64,000 bases of DNA from JACCYX01 sp964610045. GTDB lineage: Bacteria > Chloroflexota > Chloroflexia > Thermomicrobiales > UBA6265. The translations under genes were made by a program, and so were the position numbers. The notes beneath the pieces are model-generated. The model saw nothing but the letters and a program-made list of their open reading frames with translations. It was not told the DNA's origin and ran no database searches. The stretch lies in assembly GCA_964610045.1 (NCBI GenBank), contig CAZSUN010000002.1, forward strand, positions 1 through 64,000, in the 5' to 3' direction. Every line of letters starts with the position of its first letter. Position 1 is the first letter of the stretch. Positions 43,421 to 53,032 of this stretch are shown one piece after another.

Positions 43421-44865
43421 GGTTCGCCTGCCCCGCCGTGCCCCGCCCTGGCAGACTTGGGCTGTTCCACATCCGAGCGCAGGTCGCGAACCATGGTTTC
43501 CATGGCAAGACCGCGGGAACCCTTGAAGAGCACAACGTCACCTTCACGAAGCGACGTACGCAGCAGGGAGACGATTTCATCCTTCTGGCCGTCGGTATAC
43601 GACCGTACATCGAACTCATCGGCGACTGGCCGCATCGCGCGCGCCTCGTCGGCGATCAGCGTCGCCATCGAGCCGTAGGTCACCAGCATGTCAACGACAT
43701 CCGCCGCACGACGTCCCACCACTCGATGCTCGTCATCGGAAATCGATCCGAGTTCCCGCATGTCTCCCAACACGGCAATGCGCCGCTGCGCCGGGATTTC
43801 TTCCAGCAGGCTGAGGGCAGACAACACTGACGGCGTCGACGCGTTGTAGGTGTCATCGATCAGGTCCGAACCTGACGGCCCGGGCGCGACCAGTAACCGG
43901 ACCTGGGTCGCCGGATCCTGCAAGCCGGTCAGCATCTCGGAAATATGCATGCCACAGGCATGCCCCACAGCAAGCGCGACCAGCGCAACCTGGACGCCGT
44001 GCGCACCGACGAACGGGACTTTCACGAAGAACCGCTCACCGGCGACGGTCAGCCAGAAGCTGGTGCCTTTGAGTCCATCTGTCGAGACCTGCTCGGCACG
44101 GACATGGTTGTCCGGACCGAGACCGTAGAACACCACACGGGCAGACGTTCGTAACGCCATCGCCCGCACACGATGGTCATCACCGTTCAACACGGCTATC
44201 CCGTCTGGCGGCAAGGACTCCACCAGCTCGGTTTTGGTTTCGGCGATCGCTTCGATCGATCCCATCCGTTCGAGATGGACGGGGTAGACGTTGGTGACCA
44301 CGCCAATGCGGGGTTCGGCGATGCCCGCCAGCAATGTCAGTTCGCCGAACGCGTAGGCTCCGCCCATTTCGAGCACCATCGCTTCGACATCGTCTTCGGC
44401 TTCCAGCAGCGACAACGGCAGGCCGATCTCGTTGTTGTAGCTCCCGGGGCTTTTGTAGACGCGGTGTGTCTGGCCCAGGACTGCGGCGATCGATTCCTTC
44501 GCGCTTGTCTTGCCGATGCTACCGGTCACGCCAACGACCGTTACGTCAAGCCGGTCACGACGCCATTTCGCCCACCGCTGGAGCGCGGCGATGGTGTCAT
44601 CGACCACGATCAGGGGTATGCCGGGATCGCCGGCCGCATCGGCCCACGTGCGCGACACGATCGCCGCGGCCGCGCCGTTCTGCACCGCGTCGGCGGTGAA
44701 GTCGTTGCCATCGAACCGTTCACCACGAATGCCGATGTAGAGATCACCAGCATGCACTTGCCGAGCGTCCCTGACCAGCGATGGAAACATCAACGTTGAT
44801 GGGGCAGTGCCTCGCAACTCCCCGCCGGTACCGGCGAGGATGTCCTTCAGTCGATAGCGCGTCAT
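43417..44865 (-). CDS. murF: UDP-N-acetylmuramoyl-tripeptide--D-alanyl-D-alanine ligase MurF
   Basis: 482 aa Mur ligase that adds the D-Ala-D-Ala dipeptide. N-terminal substrate-binding FPSLVRDARQVHAGDLYIGIRGERFDG, ATP loop GVTGSIGKTSAKESIAAVL, SYNNEIGLPLSLL, and DDTYNASTPSVLSAL are typical. ATG 44865 overlaps the rsmH stop by 4 nt. No murE precedes it in the cluster. Confidence 0.96.
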   Translation of the reverse strand: MTRYRLKDILAGTGGELRGTAPSTLMFPSLVRDARQVHAGDLYIGIRGERFDGNDFTADAVQNGAAAAIVSRTWADAAGDPGIPLIVVDDTIAALQRWAKWRRDRLDVTVVGVTGSIGKTSAKESIAAVLGQTHRVYKSPGSYNNEIGLPLSLLEAEDDVEAMVLEMGGAYAFGELTLLAGIAEPRIGVVTNVYPVHLERMGSIEAIAETKTELVESLPPDGIAVLNGDDHRVRAMALRTSARVVFYGLGPDNHVRAEQVSTDGLKGTSFWLTVAGERFFVKVPFVGAHGVQVALVALAVGHACGMHISEMLTGLQDPATQVRLLVAPGPSGSDLIDDTYNASTPSVLSALSLLEEIPAQRRIAVLGDMRELGSISDDEHRVVGRRAADVVDMLVTYGSMATLIADEARAMRPVADEFDVRSYTDGQKDEIVSLLRTSLREGDVVLFKGSRGLAMETMVRDLRSDVEQPKSARAGHGGAGEP

Positions 44866-45869
44866 TCAGTGGTTCCTCGCCAGTTGGACGAGCCATCAGG
44901 TTCCAACCGTTCAGCAACGCGCATGATCGCACTTCGGCTTCGAGGATTGCGTCGCTGTTCGGTACTGTCTGGACGAATGGCACGTCCAATGCGTTTCATT
45001 CTGGGAACAGTCTCGCACGTACACATCGGTTGAGCGGGAGGACACACGCATGTCCGCGATTCGGCGTCGATCCATCGTTTGACGATGCGGTCTTCCAGCG
45101 AGTGAAACGAGACCACCACGATCCTGCCACCTGGGGAAAGGCGGTTCACGGTCGTATCCAGGGCTTGTTCGAGCGCACCGAGTTCATCATTCACAGCGAT
45201 TCGCAACGCCTGAAATGTCCGGGTCGCGGGGTGGATCGTGCCGCCCTTTCGACCTCCAACCGCTGTTTCGACAATTGCGGCGAGCTGGCGGGTCGATTCG
45301 ATCGGCGACGATGCCCGGGCTGAGACGATCGCAGAAGCGATCCTCCGCGACTTCCGTTCTTCACCGTACTTCCAAATCGTGGCGGCGAGTTCCTGCTCGG
45401 CGAGCGTGTTGACGAGGTCGGCTGCGGAGGTTCCGTTGGACCGGTCGAATCGCATGTCGAGCGGCGCGTCGGCACGGAATGAGAATCCCCTCTCACCCTC
45501 GTCGAACTGGAACGATGAAACTCCCAGGTCGAAGAGAGCCCCGTCGATGGTGGCTATTTCCAGGCGATCGAGGATGCTCGCGATGTTGCGGAAATTGTCG
45601 TGCACGAACACGAACCGGCCATTCCTGTCATCCGCCTTGAAGGCGTCCACCGCGCGCTGTTCGGCGTCGAGGTCGGCATCGATGGCGATGACCTTGCCAA
45701 CCGGTGGTGACCACGCCAGGAGCTGGCCTGTATGCCCGCCGCCGCCAAAGGTACCGTCCACATAGGTGCCACCCGTCACTGGTGCCAGCGAAGCGACGGC
45801 TTCGTCCAGCAGCACCGTGATGTGTCCCTGGGAGGGCTCGGAGACGGATTGTGGGAGCGTGACCATCAT
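44862..45869 (-). CDS. rsmH: 16S rRNA (cytosine-N4)-methyltransferase RsmH
   Basis: 335 aa SAM-dependent methyltransferase that modifies C1402 of 16S rRNA. HITVLLDEAVASLAPVTGGTYVDGTFGGGGHTGQLL carries the SAM-binding GGGG, and LFDLGVSSFQFDEGERGFSFRADAPLDMRFD and VVSFHSLEDRIVK are signature blocks. Two adjacent ATGs (45869, 45866) are possible starts. It is the first gene of the dcw cluster here; no mraZ precedes it. Confidence 0.96.
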   Translation of the reverse strand: MMVTLPQSVSEPSQGHITVLLDEAVASLAPVTGGTYVDGTFGGGGHTGQLLAWSPPVGKVIAIDADLDAEQRAVDAFKADDRNGRFVFVHDNFRNIASILDRLEIATIDGALFDLGVSSFQFDEGERGFSFRADAPLDMRFDRSNGTSAADLVNTLAEQELAATIWKYGEERKSRRIASAIVSARASSPIESTRQLAAIVETAVGGRKGGTIHPATRTFQALRIAVNDELGALEQALDTTVNRLSPGGRIVVVSFHSLEDRIVKRWIDAESRTCVCPPAQPMCTCETVPRMKRIGRAIRPDSTEQRRNPRSRSAIMRVAERLEPDGSSNWRGTTE

Positions 45870-46025
45870 GTAGGCATCCGGGATTTGGGGAACCTGGCAG
45901 GAAAGTGTGTGCGTACGAACGCGGGGTTGCAGGGTTGGCGGCCTGTTGGCCGATCACCATCGAGATACTACCCCAATTCCGCGATCGCGGTCGCGGAGCT
46001 GTCCCCCTCGAATCGAGGTCATCCG

Positions 46026-47807
46026 CTAGTCGCCAGCTTCATCGGTGATGGTGGCGATTCGCTGGCCGATCGAGACAGAACTCCCGACAGCGATCGCCAC
46101 GGATTCCAGCAACCCACCCTTGTGGGCAGGTAGTTCGTTCTCCATTTTCATGGCCTCCACAACCGCTATCATCTGTCCCTGCTGCACGACATCGCCTGAC
46201 GAAGCCCCAACACGAATCACCGTGCCGTGGATTGGGCTCACGAGGTCGTCCTGGCTCGCGACAGCCGAGGCTGACGTGGAAGCCCGACGACGTGCACGTC
46301 GGTTCGCCGTTTCACCGCGAGTGGGTGACGCCACCAGGCCTCGGACGGTCGTCTCGAAGCGCCGTCCATCCACCTCGATCAGGAGCGAGAGAGGATGATG
46401 CGCTTCGCCTTCCTCACCGGCATCCGGGGCAACCGGGTCGACAGCCGGCGGTATCGTCTCGGGATGCTCTGCCAGGAATGAGGTCGTTGTATCGCCATCG
46501 CGGAATGCCTGGCTGGCGATCACGCGTTGGTGAAATGGAATCGTGGTCGGAACGCCGGTAAGCGCGAAATCGTCCAGCGCTCGAGCCATCCGGCCGATCG
46601 CCTCCGGTCGATCGCGACCCCACGTCACCAACTTGGCGATCATGGAATCGTAAGCTGGCAGGATCTCGTCACCAGCACTGAGGGCGCCATCAACCCGCAC
46701 GCCAAACCCCGCCGGTTCCCGGTAAGTGGTCACCCGTCCGGGTGCGGGTGCGAAGTCCCGGCCCGGGTCTTCGGCATTGATGCGGCACTCGATGGCCCAC
46801 CCGCGAGACCCGATCGACGACTGGTCGAACGACAGAGGTTTCCCTTCCGCCACCCTGAGCTGCTCGCGTACCAAATCGATCCCCGTCACCATTTCTGTCA
46901 CGGTGTGTTCGACCTGGATTCGAGTGTTCATCTCGAGAAAATAGAACTCACCCTGCTCATCGACAAGGAACTCCACCGTGCCGGCGCCGACATAGTCCAC
47001 CTCCCGCGCGAGGGCGACGGCGGCGCCAAACAGCCGTTGCCGTAGTTCGTCACCGATGGCTGCGGAGGGTGACTCCTCGACCAGCTTCTGGTGCCGGCGC
47101 TGGATCGAGCACTCTCGTTCCCCGAGCGCAACCACGTTACCGTGTGTATCCGCCATCAGTTGCACTTCGATGTGTCTTGGACGCTCCAAATACCGCTCCA
47201 GATAGACTTCGGGGTTGCGGAAGTAACGTTCAGCCTCGCCACTGGCACCCTCGAACGCAGACGGCAGTTCATCCTCTGCGCGAGCAACGCGAAATCCGCG
47301 ACCTCCCCCGCCGCCGGCTGCTTTCACTGCAATCGGGTATCCGATTGCAGCGGCGGCGTCCCTTGCCGCGTGCACGTCCGTAACTGGCTCGGCCGTACCC
47401 GGCACGAACGGCACACCCGCGCGGCCAGCGAGACTCCTGGCCGCGATCTTGTCGCCCATTGTCCGGATGGCGTTGGACGTCGGACCCACGAATGTGATTC
47501 CGGAGGCAGTGACCGCGTCGGCGAAATCGCCGTTCTCGGAGAGAAATCCATAGCCGGGATGGACGGCGTCAACCCTCATCCGGACGGCTGCCTGCAGGAC
47601 CGCCTCGATATCGAGATAGGGAACGTTGGCGCCGGAATGCAGCCGGACCGCATCGACGGCATACCGGACATGTGGCGCAGTTTCCTCGTGATCCCCATAG
47701 ATAGCGATCGGCGTGATGCCCATCTCGCGACAGGTCCGCATGATCCTGAGCGCGATTTCCCCTCGATTCGCTACCAGGAGCCGCGTGATTTTTCGCATAT
47801 TCGGCAT
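46026..47807 (-). CDS. Acetyl/propionyl-CoA carboxylase alpha subunit (biotin carboxylase plus biotinyl domain)
   Basis: 593 aa. The N-terminal biotin carboxylase (LLVANRGEIALRIMRTCREMGI; VDAVHPGYGFLSENGDFADA; FLEMNTRIQVEHTVTE) is followed by a linker and a biotinyl domain with AVVEAMKMENELP, where the central Lys is biotinylated. It carboxylates biotin and hands CO2 to a carboxyltransferase on acetyl- or propionyl-CoA; the beta subunit is not in the window. ATG 47807 has GGGAG 7 nt upstream; the ATG at 47798 is weaker. It is 150 nt upstream of rsmH on the same strand. Confidence 0.93.
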   Translation of the reverse strand: MPNMRKITRLLVANRGEIALRIMRTCREMGITPIAIYGDHEETAPHVRYAVDAVRLHSGANVPYLDIEAVLQAAVRMRVDAVHPGYGFLSENGDFADAVTASGITFVGPTSNAIRTMGDKIAARSLAGRAGVPFVPGTAEPVTDVHAARDAAAAIGYPIAVKAAGGGGGRGFRVARAEDELPSAFEGASGEAERYFRNPEVYLERYLERPRHIEVQLMADTHGNVVALGERECSIQRRHQKLVEESPSAAIGDELRQRLFGAAVALAREVDYVGAGTVEFLVDEQGEFYFLEMNTRIQVEHTVTEMVTGIDLVREQLRVAEGKPLSFDQSSIGSRGWAIECRINAEDPGRDFAPAPGRVTTYREPAGFGVRVDGALSAGDEILPAYDSMIAKLVTWGRDRPEAIGRMARALDDFALTGVPTTIPFHQRVIASQAFRDGDTTTSFLAEHPETIPPAVDPVAPDAGEEGEAHHPLSLLIEVDGRRFETTVRGLVASPTRGETANRRARRRASTSASAVASQDDLVSPIHGTVIRVGASSGDVVQQGQMIAVVEAMKMENELPAHKGGLLESVAIAVGSSVSIGQRIATITDEAGD

Positions 47808-47965
47808 GTTTTCGCTCCCAGACGGACGTTGCCACCCAATCGGCAGATGGTACCAGCGTTCCTGTTCTCCATCGTCAATCCGGACGAACCGCCGGTTTGG
47901 TATACATGCACCTGCACGGTGCGAATATCTCCCGCCGGCACCCGAGCTTCCGCCTATCAGACAGG

Positions 47966-48898
47966 ATGTGGCGCTGCGTGCGACCCGATCCCCAATCTCG
48001 TCGCCTGCGGCCGCTCTTGACGAGACTCGCCTCCATCCACAAGAGCGTATTGCTGTTGGTGCTTGCGTCAATCGGGATCGCATTCGCGCTGGGCCTGCCA
48101 CACCCTACATCAGCCCAGCCAGTCGACTCCGGTTGGCAAGTCGTGGCGGACCGAGCCGGAATCCTGGATGAGGGTCAGTACAGTTCAGCGGTTGGCGACG
48201 CCAATCGCCTCAACCAGTACGGCATTCCCATTCAGATCGTCACCGAGCGCACCGGCTACACCCAGGATCAGGCGACTGCCAGGGCGAACGAATTGCGCCA
48301 GACCAACGGGGTCGAGTCTGGTCCTGGGAAGGATGACGGACTGCTCATCTATGCATCCGTCTCACCAACCGATCCCAGCGATGTCGTGGTGGCGATTTCC
48401 GCTGGCAATCATGCGCTACCCGTCGATGGCTTCTCCGTCGGCGACCTCGACACCATCCGGGAAACCATCGTGACGCCACAGCTTGCCGATGGGCACCCGG
48501 CTCGCGCGATCGTGTACGCCCTACGGGAGATGATGTATCAGGCGCAGTTCACCCCACCGGCAGGTATACCACTCGCAGAAAGCTGGCAGGAACGACGAAA
48601 CACGTTCCAGGTGGTGTCGGTGGCTGTGGTGCTGGCTGCCGGAACGCTCGCCATCGCCACAGCCCGAACGCGGTACTGGGCGATCTCGCTCATCGTCGCC
48701 GGTGCGATCTCCCTGGGCATGTTCGCCCTGTCGGTGGCCTTTCGGAGCGGTCTCGGCATTACCTGCTCGCTCGTGCTCGTGGCACTGGTCATCGGTCTGG
48801 CGGTCTGGCGCGATGGTGCTGCCCTGAACAACGTCCTGGGTCGACGGATCGAGGCCACCCCACGCCCGCCTGGCCGGTTCCGGCCGATTGCCCGATGA
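47966..48898 (+). CDS. TPM-domain membrane protein, copy 1
   Basis: 310 aa; start uncertain between ATG 47966 and GTG 47978. A signal/TM segment (LLLVLASIGIAFALGL) is followed by an extracytoplasmic TPM_phosphatase/YgcG-type domain with VVADRAGILDEGQYSSAVGDANRLNQYGIPIQIVTER and GKDDGLLIYASV. Three TM helices (VVSVAVVLAAG, WAISLIVAGAISLG, CSLVLVALVIGLAV) close the protein. TPM domains have been linked to photosystem repair and phosphatase activity, but function here is unknown. Its stop overlaps the GT start by 4 nt. Confidence 0.8.
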   Translation: MWRCVRPDPQSRRLRPLLTRLASIHKSVLLLVLASIGIAFALGLPHPTSAQPVDSGWQVVADRAGILDEGQYSSAVGDANRLNQYGIPIQIVTERTGYTQDQATARANELRQTNGVESGPGKDDGLLIYASVSPTDPSDVVVAISAGNHALPVDGFSVGDLDTIRETIVTPQLADGHPARAIVYALREMMYQAQFTPPAGIPLAESWQERRNTFQVVSVAVVLAAGTLAIATARTRYWAISLIVAGAISLGMFALSVAFRSGLGITCSLVLVALVIGLAVWRDGAALNNVLGRRIEATPRPPGRFRPIAR

Positions 48899-50352
48899 TC
48901 GTTCTGCAACGCCCCAATCCCGCCTCCGAATCACGGAAAACTCGGCGACGACGACGGACTGCTCCCAATGTGAGACCGGTCGTCGTCCTGGGCCATGACC
49001 CACGTTCCCGGCGCCAGCGAGTCGAGCGTTCAGGCATCCTGCTGGTGAGCCAGCCGTGGCATGGCAGTCGTCCCAGGATCCACGTACGCCTCGGCTGGCT
49101 CATTCCGCTCGTGTTGTTCCTGTTTTCCCTCTACCAGAACCTCGGGAACATGGACACGGTGGATTATCACCGCGACGAGGCGCGATGGATCAATCGCGCG
49201 TACTTTCTGGAGAGCCTGACCGATCCGTTCGGGGAAACCTGGTACGACTATTACACCACCCGCGGCCAGCCTCCGCTCGGCAACTACGTCATGGGGATCG
49301 GGCTCCTGCTCCAGGGACGCGACCTGACCACGAATCGCGTCTGGGACTTCAATTACGATGACGCCTGGAACACCTACGCCGGCGCGATGCCCGACCTCGC
49401 CGATCTCAACGCCGGGCGGCGGACCAACGCTGTCCTGGGCGCGCTCGTGGTGGTCTGCGTCTATGCCATCGCCTCACGCCTGACGAACCGCGTCGGCGGT
49501 GTGGCCGCTGGCTTGTTCCTGAGTCTCGAACCCCTGCATCTCCGGCTCAGCTCGCAAGCGCTCTCCGACGAACTCCTGGCCCTCCTGCTCTCGCTGTCAT
49601 TCCTGCAGGCGTGGAAGTTTTCGCGAAGACCGACACTCGGAAACGGGATTGCCCTGGCAGCACTTCTCGGTCTCGGCGGGGCAGCAAAACTGTCACCGGT
49701 GGTGTTGACCCTGCCGCTGGCTGCGTATGGCGCACTCTGGCTCGTTGTCGCGTTGCGCCGACGCGGCTGGCAGGCGCTTCGCTGGGAGGCGGGACGATTC
49801 GGTTGGTTGCTGGTGGCACAACCAGCCATCGGGTTTGCCGTGTTCGTTCTGGCGAACCCGTATCTCTGGCCCGATCCGATAGGACGGACCCAGGCGATTT
49901 ACTCATTCAGGCGAAGTGAGATGGATGGCCAGGCGTCTGCTTGGCCGATCGCCAGTGTCGACAGCCCTCTCGAGGCGTTTCAGCGGATCGGCCGGCGGTT
50001 CAATACCGATTACTCCTCGTCGATTCGCGTGCAGGAATGGTTCGCGCACACCGTTTCTCTCGATTTCCACCCGCAACCGCTGGATGTCATTTTCATGGCG
50101 GCAGGAGTGATCGTCCTGGTGGCGATCGTCGTCCGGCGTGGACTCTGGAGCCCGCATGCCCTCGTCGCCTACCTCATGGCCGCCTCGACGGGAGTCGTCA
50201 TCGTGGGCATGGGAGTCGACTTCTACCGCTATTTCCTGCCATTGCTGGTGGTTCTCAGTGTCTGCGCAGGCGTGGGCGTTGGTGCGTTCTGGTCAGCATC
50301 AGCATCACTGGCGAATGCTGTCAGGCAACGGCACGGAGTTCCGGTCCATTGA
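48895..50352 (+). CDS. GT-C family glycosyltransferase (PMT/GT39-like), copy 1
   Basis: 485 aa polytopic membrane protein with many TM helices. After a basic N-terminus of about 65 residues, the first external loop is VDYHRDEARWINRAYF, with the acidic pair expected for GT-C catalysis. It uses a lipid-linked sugar donor, acceptor unknown. ATG 48895 forms an ATGA overlap with the TPM gene. It is paralogous to 51431-52855, as the shared loop RDEARWINRAYFLESLTDPF and RRTNAVLGALVV segments show. Confidence 0.85.
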   Translation: MIVLQRPNPASESRKTRRRRRTAPNVRPVVVLGHDPRSRRQRVERSGILLVSQPWHGSRPRIHVRLGWLIPLVLFLFSLYQNLGNMDTVDYHRDEARWINRAYFLESLTDPFGETWYDYYTTRGQPPLGNYVMGIGLLLQGRDLTTNRVWDFNYDDAWNTYAGAMPDLADLNAGRRTNAVLGALVVVCVYAIASRLTNRVGGVAAGLFLSLEPLHLRLSSQALSDELLALLLSLSFLQAWKFSRRPTLGNGIALAALLGLGGAAKLSPVVLTLPLAAYGALWLVVALRRRGWQALRWEAGRFGWLLVAQPAIGFAVFVLANPYLWPDPIGRTQAIYSFRRSEMDGQASAWPIASVDSPLEAFQRIGRRFNTDYSSSIRVQEWFAHTVSLDFHPQPLDVIFMAAGVIVLVAIVVRRGLWSPHALVAYLMAASTGVVIVGMGVDFYRYFLPLLVVLSVCAGVGVGAFWSASASLANAVRQRHGVPVH

Positions 50353-50448
50353 GGACCACCAAGTACAATGCGCTGGTGCCCGCGTGATTGCTGGCCAACC
50401 ATCTGCCGGGTTTCGATGATGTCCGTCATCACACTGGAACCACCTCAC

Positions 50449-51438
50449 ATGCGTGACGTGTTGCTCTCCATTTCCATACGAGCTCTCGGCATGTGGGCTG
50501 CCATCCTGGTTGCACTGCTCGGGCCATTGACGTCGACGATGGTTTACGCTCGCTCCCAGGACACAAACACCGCCGCCGCCGATGACCTGGCGCCACGGTT
50601 CGATCAGGACCAACGGCTCTACGACAACGCGAATTTGCTCACGGACGATCAGGACCAGAGTTTCGAATCCGATCTTGCACGCGCCAGCGGTCTCGGGATC
50701 GAGATGGTTGTCTATACCCGCATATCGACAGACGACGAGCAGGCATCCCAGGCGTTCGCCGACCAGATCAGGACCGCGTGGCAGGTCGAAAGCCTGCCTG
50801 GAGCCGACGACGGGATCGTGATCCTCCTGACCTACGACCCCAGCGACCTGGAGAACCACTCGGTCGTCGTCTCGGAAGGGGAACATGCCTTCCCGATTCG
50901 CCAGCTGACATCGGACGGCTACCAGGAGATTCTCGTCAACGAAATGCGGCCGGAGTTGCTGAAGGGCAACTTCGACTTCGCCCTCATGTATGGCATTCGC
51001 CGCGTTCTCAATTACGCCGAATACAGTCCGCCGAACCCCGAAGCACTCACCGATCGCCAGCTTTCGATCGGGAACCTGGCCAGGATCGCGGCGGCTGTCA
51101 CGCTTCAGGCTGCCATTCTTGGCTACGTGGTGGCTGGCGTTGTCTCGCGTCGACGGCTCACCCTCCGTCCAACGCCGCGCTCGCTCGGGTGGTACGGACT
51201 CCTCCTGGCAGGTATGGCCATCTTGTCTGGCATCCTGGGCATCGCTGGGCGCGATCGAACATCGTCGCTGATTGCCTTGGTGGTCTTCGTCTGGTCGTGT
51301 CTCGGTGTCCCGCTGCTTGTCGCGGCGTTATCCCGAACGCGGCGAACAGGCACCACTGTGCCGCCAACCAGATCCGTTCCTGCCGCATCCCGCCGGCGAA
51401 CCGCGAAGAACGCCGTGGAGGCGACTGCCCATGGGTAG
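50449..51438 (+). CDS. TPM-domain membrane protein, copy 2
   Basis: 329 aa. The signal/TM is ALGMWAAILVALLGPLTSTMVYA, and the TPM domain has LYDNANLLTDDQDQSFESDLARASGLGIEMVVYTRI and GADDGIVILLTY. A multi-TM C-terminus follows. The architecture is the same as copy 1, and the low but clear sequence likeness marks it as a paralog. Start is uncertain (ATG 50416 also possible). The last 8 nt overlap the next GT gene. Confidence 0.8.
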   Translation: MRDVLLSISIRALGMWAAILVALLGPLTSTMVYARSQDTNTAAADDLAPRFDQDQRLYDNANLLTDDQDQSFESDLARASGLGIEMVVYTRISTDDEQASQAFADQIRTAWQVESLPGADDGIVILLTYDPSDLENHSVVVSEGEHAFPIRQLTSDGYQEILVNEMRPELLKGNFDFALMYGIRRVLNYAEYSPPNPEALTDRQLSIGNLARIAAAVTLQAAILGYVVAGVVSRRRLTLRPTPRSLGWYGLLLAGMAILSGILGIAGRDRTSSLIALVVFVWSCLGVPLLVAALSRTRRTGTTVPPTRSVPAASRRRTAKNAVEATAHG

Positions 51439-52855
51439 GATCCACTCCAGATCACACGCCTCCGTCTCATCCAGTCCCAGAATGATTCTGGGCCGCCAGG
51501 CCGCGCACTCGTCGTCATCTGCCTGGCGTGCTCGGGGACTCACCATGGCCATGGCCGTGATCCTGTTCGCGATCGCACTCGCAATCAATCTCTCGCACAT
51601 CGAAACAACGGAGTTGCATCCAGACGAGACCCGGTGGATCAATCGTGCCTACTACATCAGGGAGTTCACCGATCCCTATAGCAAGTACTGGCAGGACTAC
51701 TACATCACCCGCGGCCAACCGCCAGGCGGAAGCTACCTGATGGGCCTCGGACTCTGGTTGCAGGGCCAACCGCTCGATTCAAACGGCGTCTGGGACTTCC
51801 ATTTCAGCGCCGAGTGGAACGAAATGGCGGGGGCGGTTCCCGAACATGACATCCTGATGGCTGGACGCCGGACGAACGCAGTCGTGGGCGCTCTTGTGGT
51901 CGTGATGGTGTTCCTGGCCGCAAGCATGCTTGTCAACCGTGTGGGCGGTTTCCTCGCGGCGCTGTTCCTCGCCTACCACCCACTCCACATCACCCTCAGC
52001 ACGCAGGCACTCTCCGATGAACTCCTTGCACTGTCACTCGGCGTCACGTTTGTGGCAGCATTCAGGTACGGCAAAACACGGGCGGTTGGCTGGGCCATGC
52101 TGCTCGGTATCGCGCTCGGCATCGGCGGCGCGACCAAGCTCGCGCCCCTGGCCCTGTCATTCGTGGTGGCAGGCTATGGGCTGGTCTGGCTCGCGTACAT
52201 GGTGAAGCGCCAGGGACGCTCGGCGGTACGCTGGTCCAGAGGCCGCTATGGATATCTCCTGATGCTCCAGCCCGCAGTTGCGGGATTCGTCTTCGTGGCG
52301 ATGTACCCGTTCCTGTGGCCCAACCCGATATCCCGCTCGCTCGCATTGCTGGATTTTCGCCGACAGGAGATGGCCAGCCAGGCACGAATCTGGCCGTGGG
52401 CCAGGGTCGACAATCCGAAAGACGCGTTCATGCGGTACGGAGAACAGCTCGACGGCGCCTACTCGACCACCAAGCACATCCAGGAGTCACTCCTGGAACG
52501 AATGGGCATCAGCATCGCGAATCCAGTCGGGCTCGATTTCATCGCGATCGCCATCGGTGCAATCCTCCTGACCCGAATCGTGATCAACCGTGGACTCTGG
52601 AGTCCCCACGCGTTGACCGCGCTGGTAATGGCGGCCGAGGTAGCGGCGGTCACCGTCGGCCTCGGGGTCGATTTCTACCGCTACTACCTCCCTGTGCTGC
52701 TCGTCAACAGCATCCTGGTTGGGGTGACCTTCGGTGAAGGATGGCGCTGGATCCGGCAGGCGTGGCTCCAACGTTCGGTTCCGGCACACGCCGCTGCCTC
52801 GACCCACCGGCAACCATCGTGGCGCCCGGCTGCGATCCGTCCCGACAATCCATGA
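51431..52855 (+). CDS. GT-C family glycosyltransferase (PMT/GT39-like), copy 2
   Basis: 474 aa. The N-terminus is Ser/Arg-rich, then TM1 (AMAVILFAIALAINLSHIE) is followed by the loop ELHPDETRWINRAYYIREFTDPY, matching copy 1 with DE conserved. ATG 51431 has GGAGG 9 nt upstream and overlaps the preceding stop by 8 nt. It is the paralog of 48895-50352; together they form two copies of a TPM-plus-GT module in tandem. Confidence 0.85.
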   Translation: MGRIHSRSHASVSSSPRMILGRQAAHSSSSAWRARGLTMAMAVILFAIALAINLSHIETTELHPDETRWINRAYYIREFTDPYSKYWQDYYITRGQPPGGSYLMGLGLWLQGQPLDSNGVWDFHFSAEWNEMAGAVPEHDILMAGRRTNAVVGALVVVMVFLAASMLVNRVGGFLAALFLAYHPLHITLSTQALSDELLALSLGVTFVAAFRYGKTRAVGWAMLLGIALGIGGATKLAPLALSFVVAGYGLVWLAYMVKRQGRSAVRWSRGRYGYLLMLQPAVAGFVFVAMYPFLWPNPISRSLALLDFRRQEMASQARIWPWARVDNPKDAFMRYGEQLDGAYSTTKHIQESLLERMGISIANPVGLDFIAIAIGAILLTRIVINRGLWSPHALTALVMAAEVAAVTVGLGVDFYRYYLPVLLVNSILVGVTFGEGWRWIRQAWLQRSVPAHAAASTHRQPSWRPAAIRPDNP

Positions 52856-52965
52856 CGAATCGCTCCCGCCGCTTGTGGGAACGACTCCTGTATCTGCACC
52901 CATCGCTGGCATCGACATGACATCCATCAGTGCCGGGAGACGACGCACACACCGTATGGAAACAC

Positions 52966-53002
52966 CATCGCCGGTCACGGAATCGCTCCCCGACCGGCGA
53001 TG
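52966..53002. terminator. Hairpin between convergent GT copy 2 and glucan phosphorylase
   Basis: CATCGCCGGTC (52966-52976) pairs with GACCGGCGATG (52992-53002) around a 15-nt loop. No T-tract. Convergent position suggests termination for both genes. Confidence 0.5.
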
Positions 53003-53032
53003 ACATCATTCAGGTGAACGGAGCGGCGCCGG

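Noticed and set aside
45979..45990. 12-bp palindrome CCGCGATCGCGG before rsmH
   Set aside because: High-G+C palindromes of this length arise by chance; no neighbouring repeat or box.
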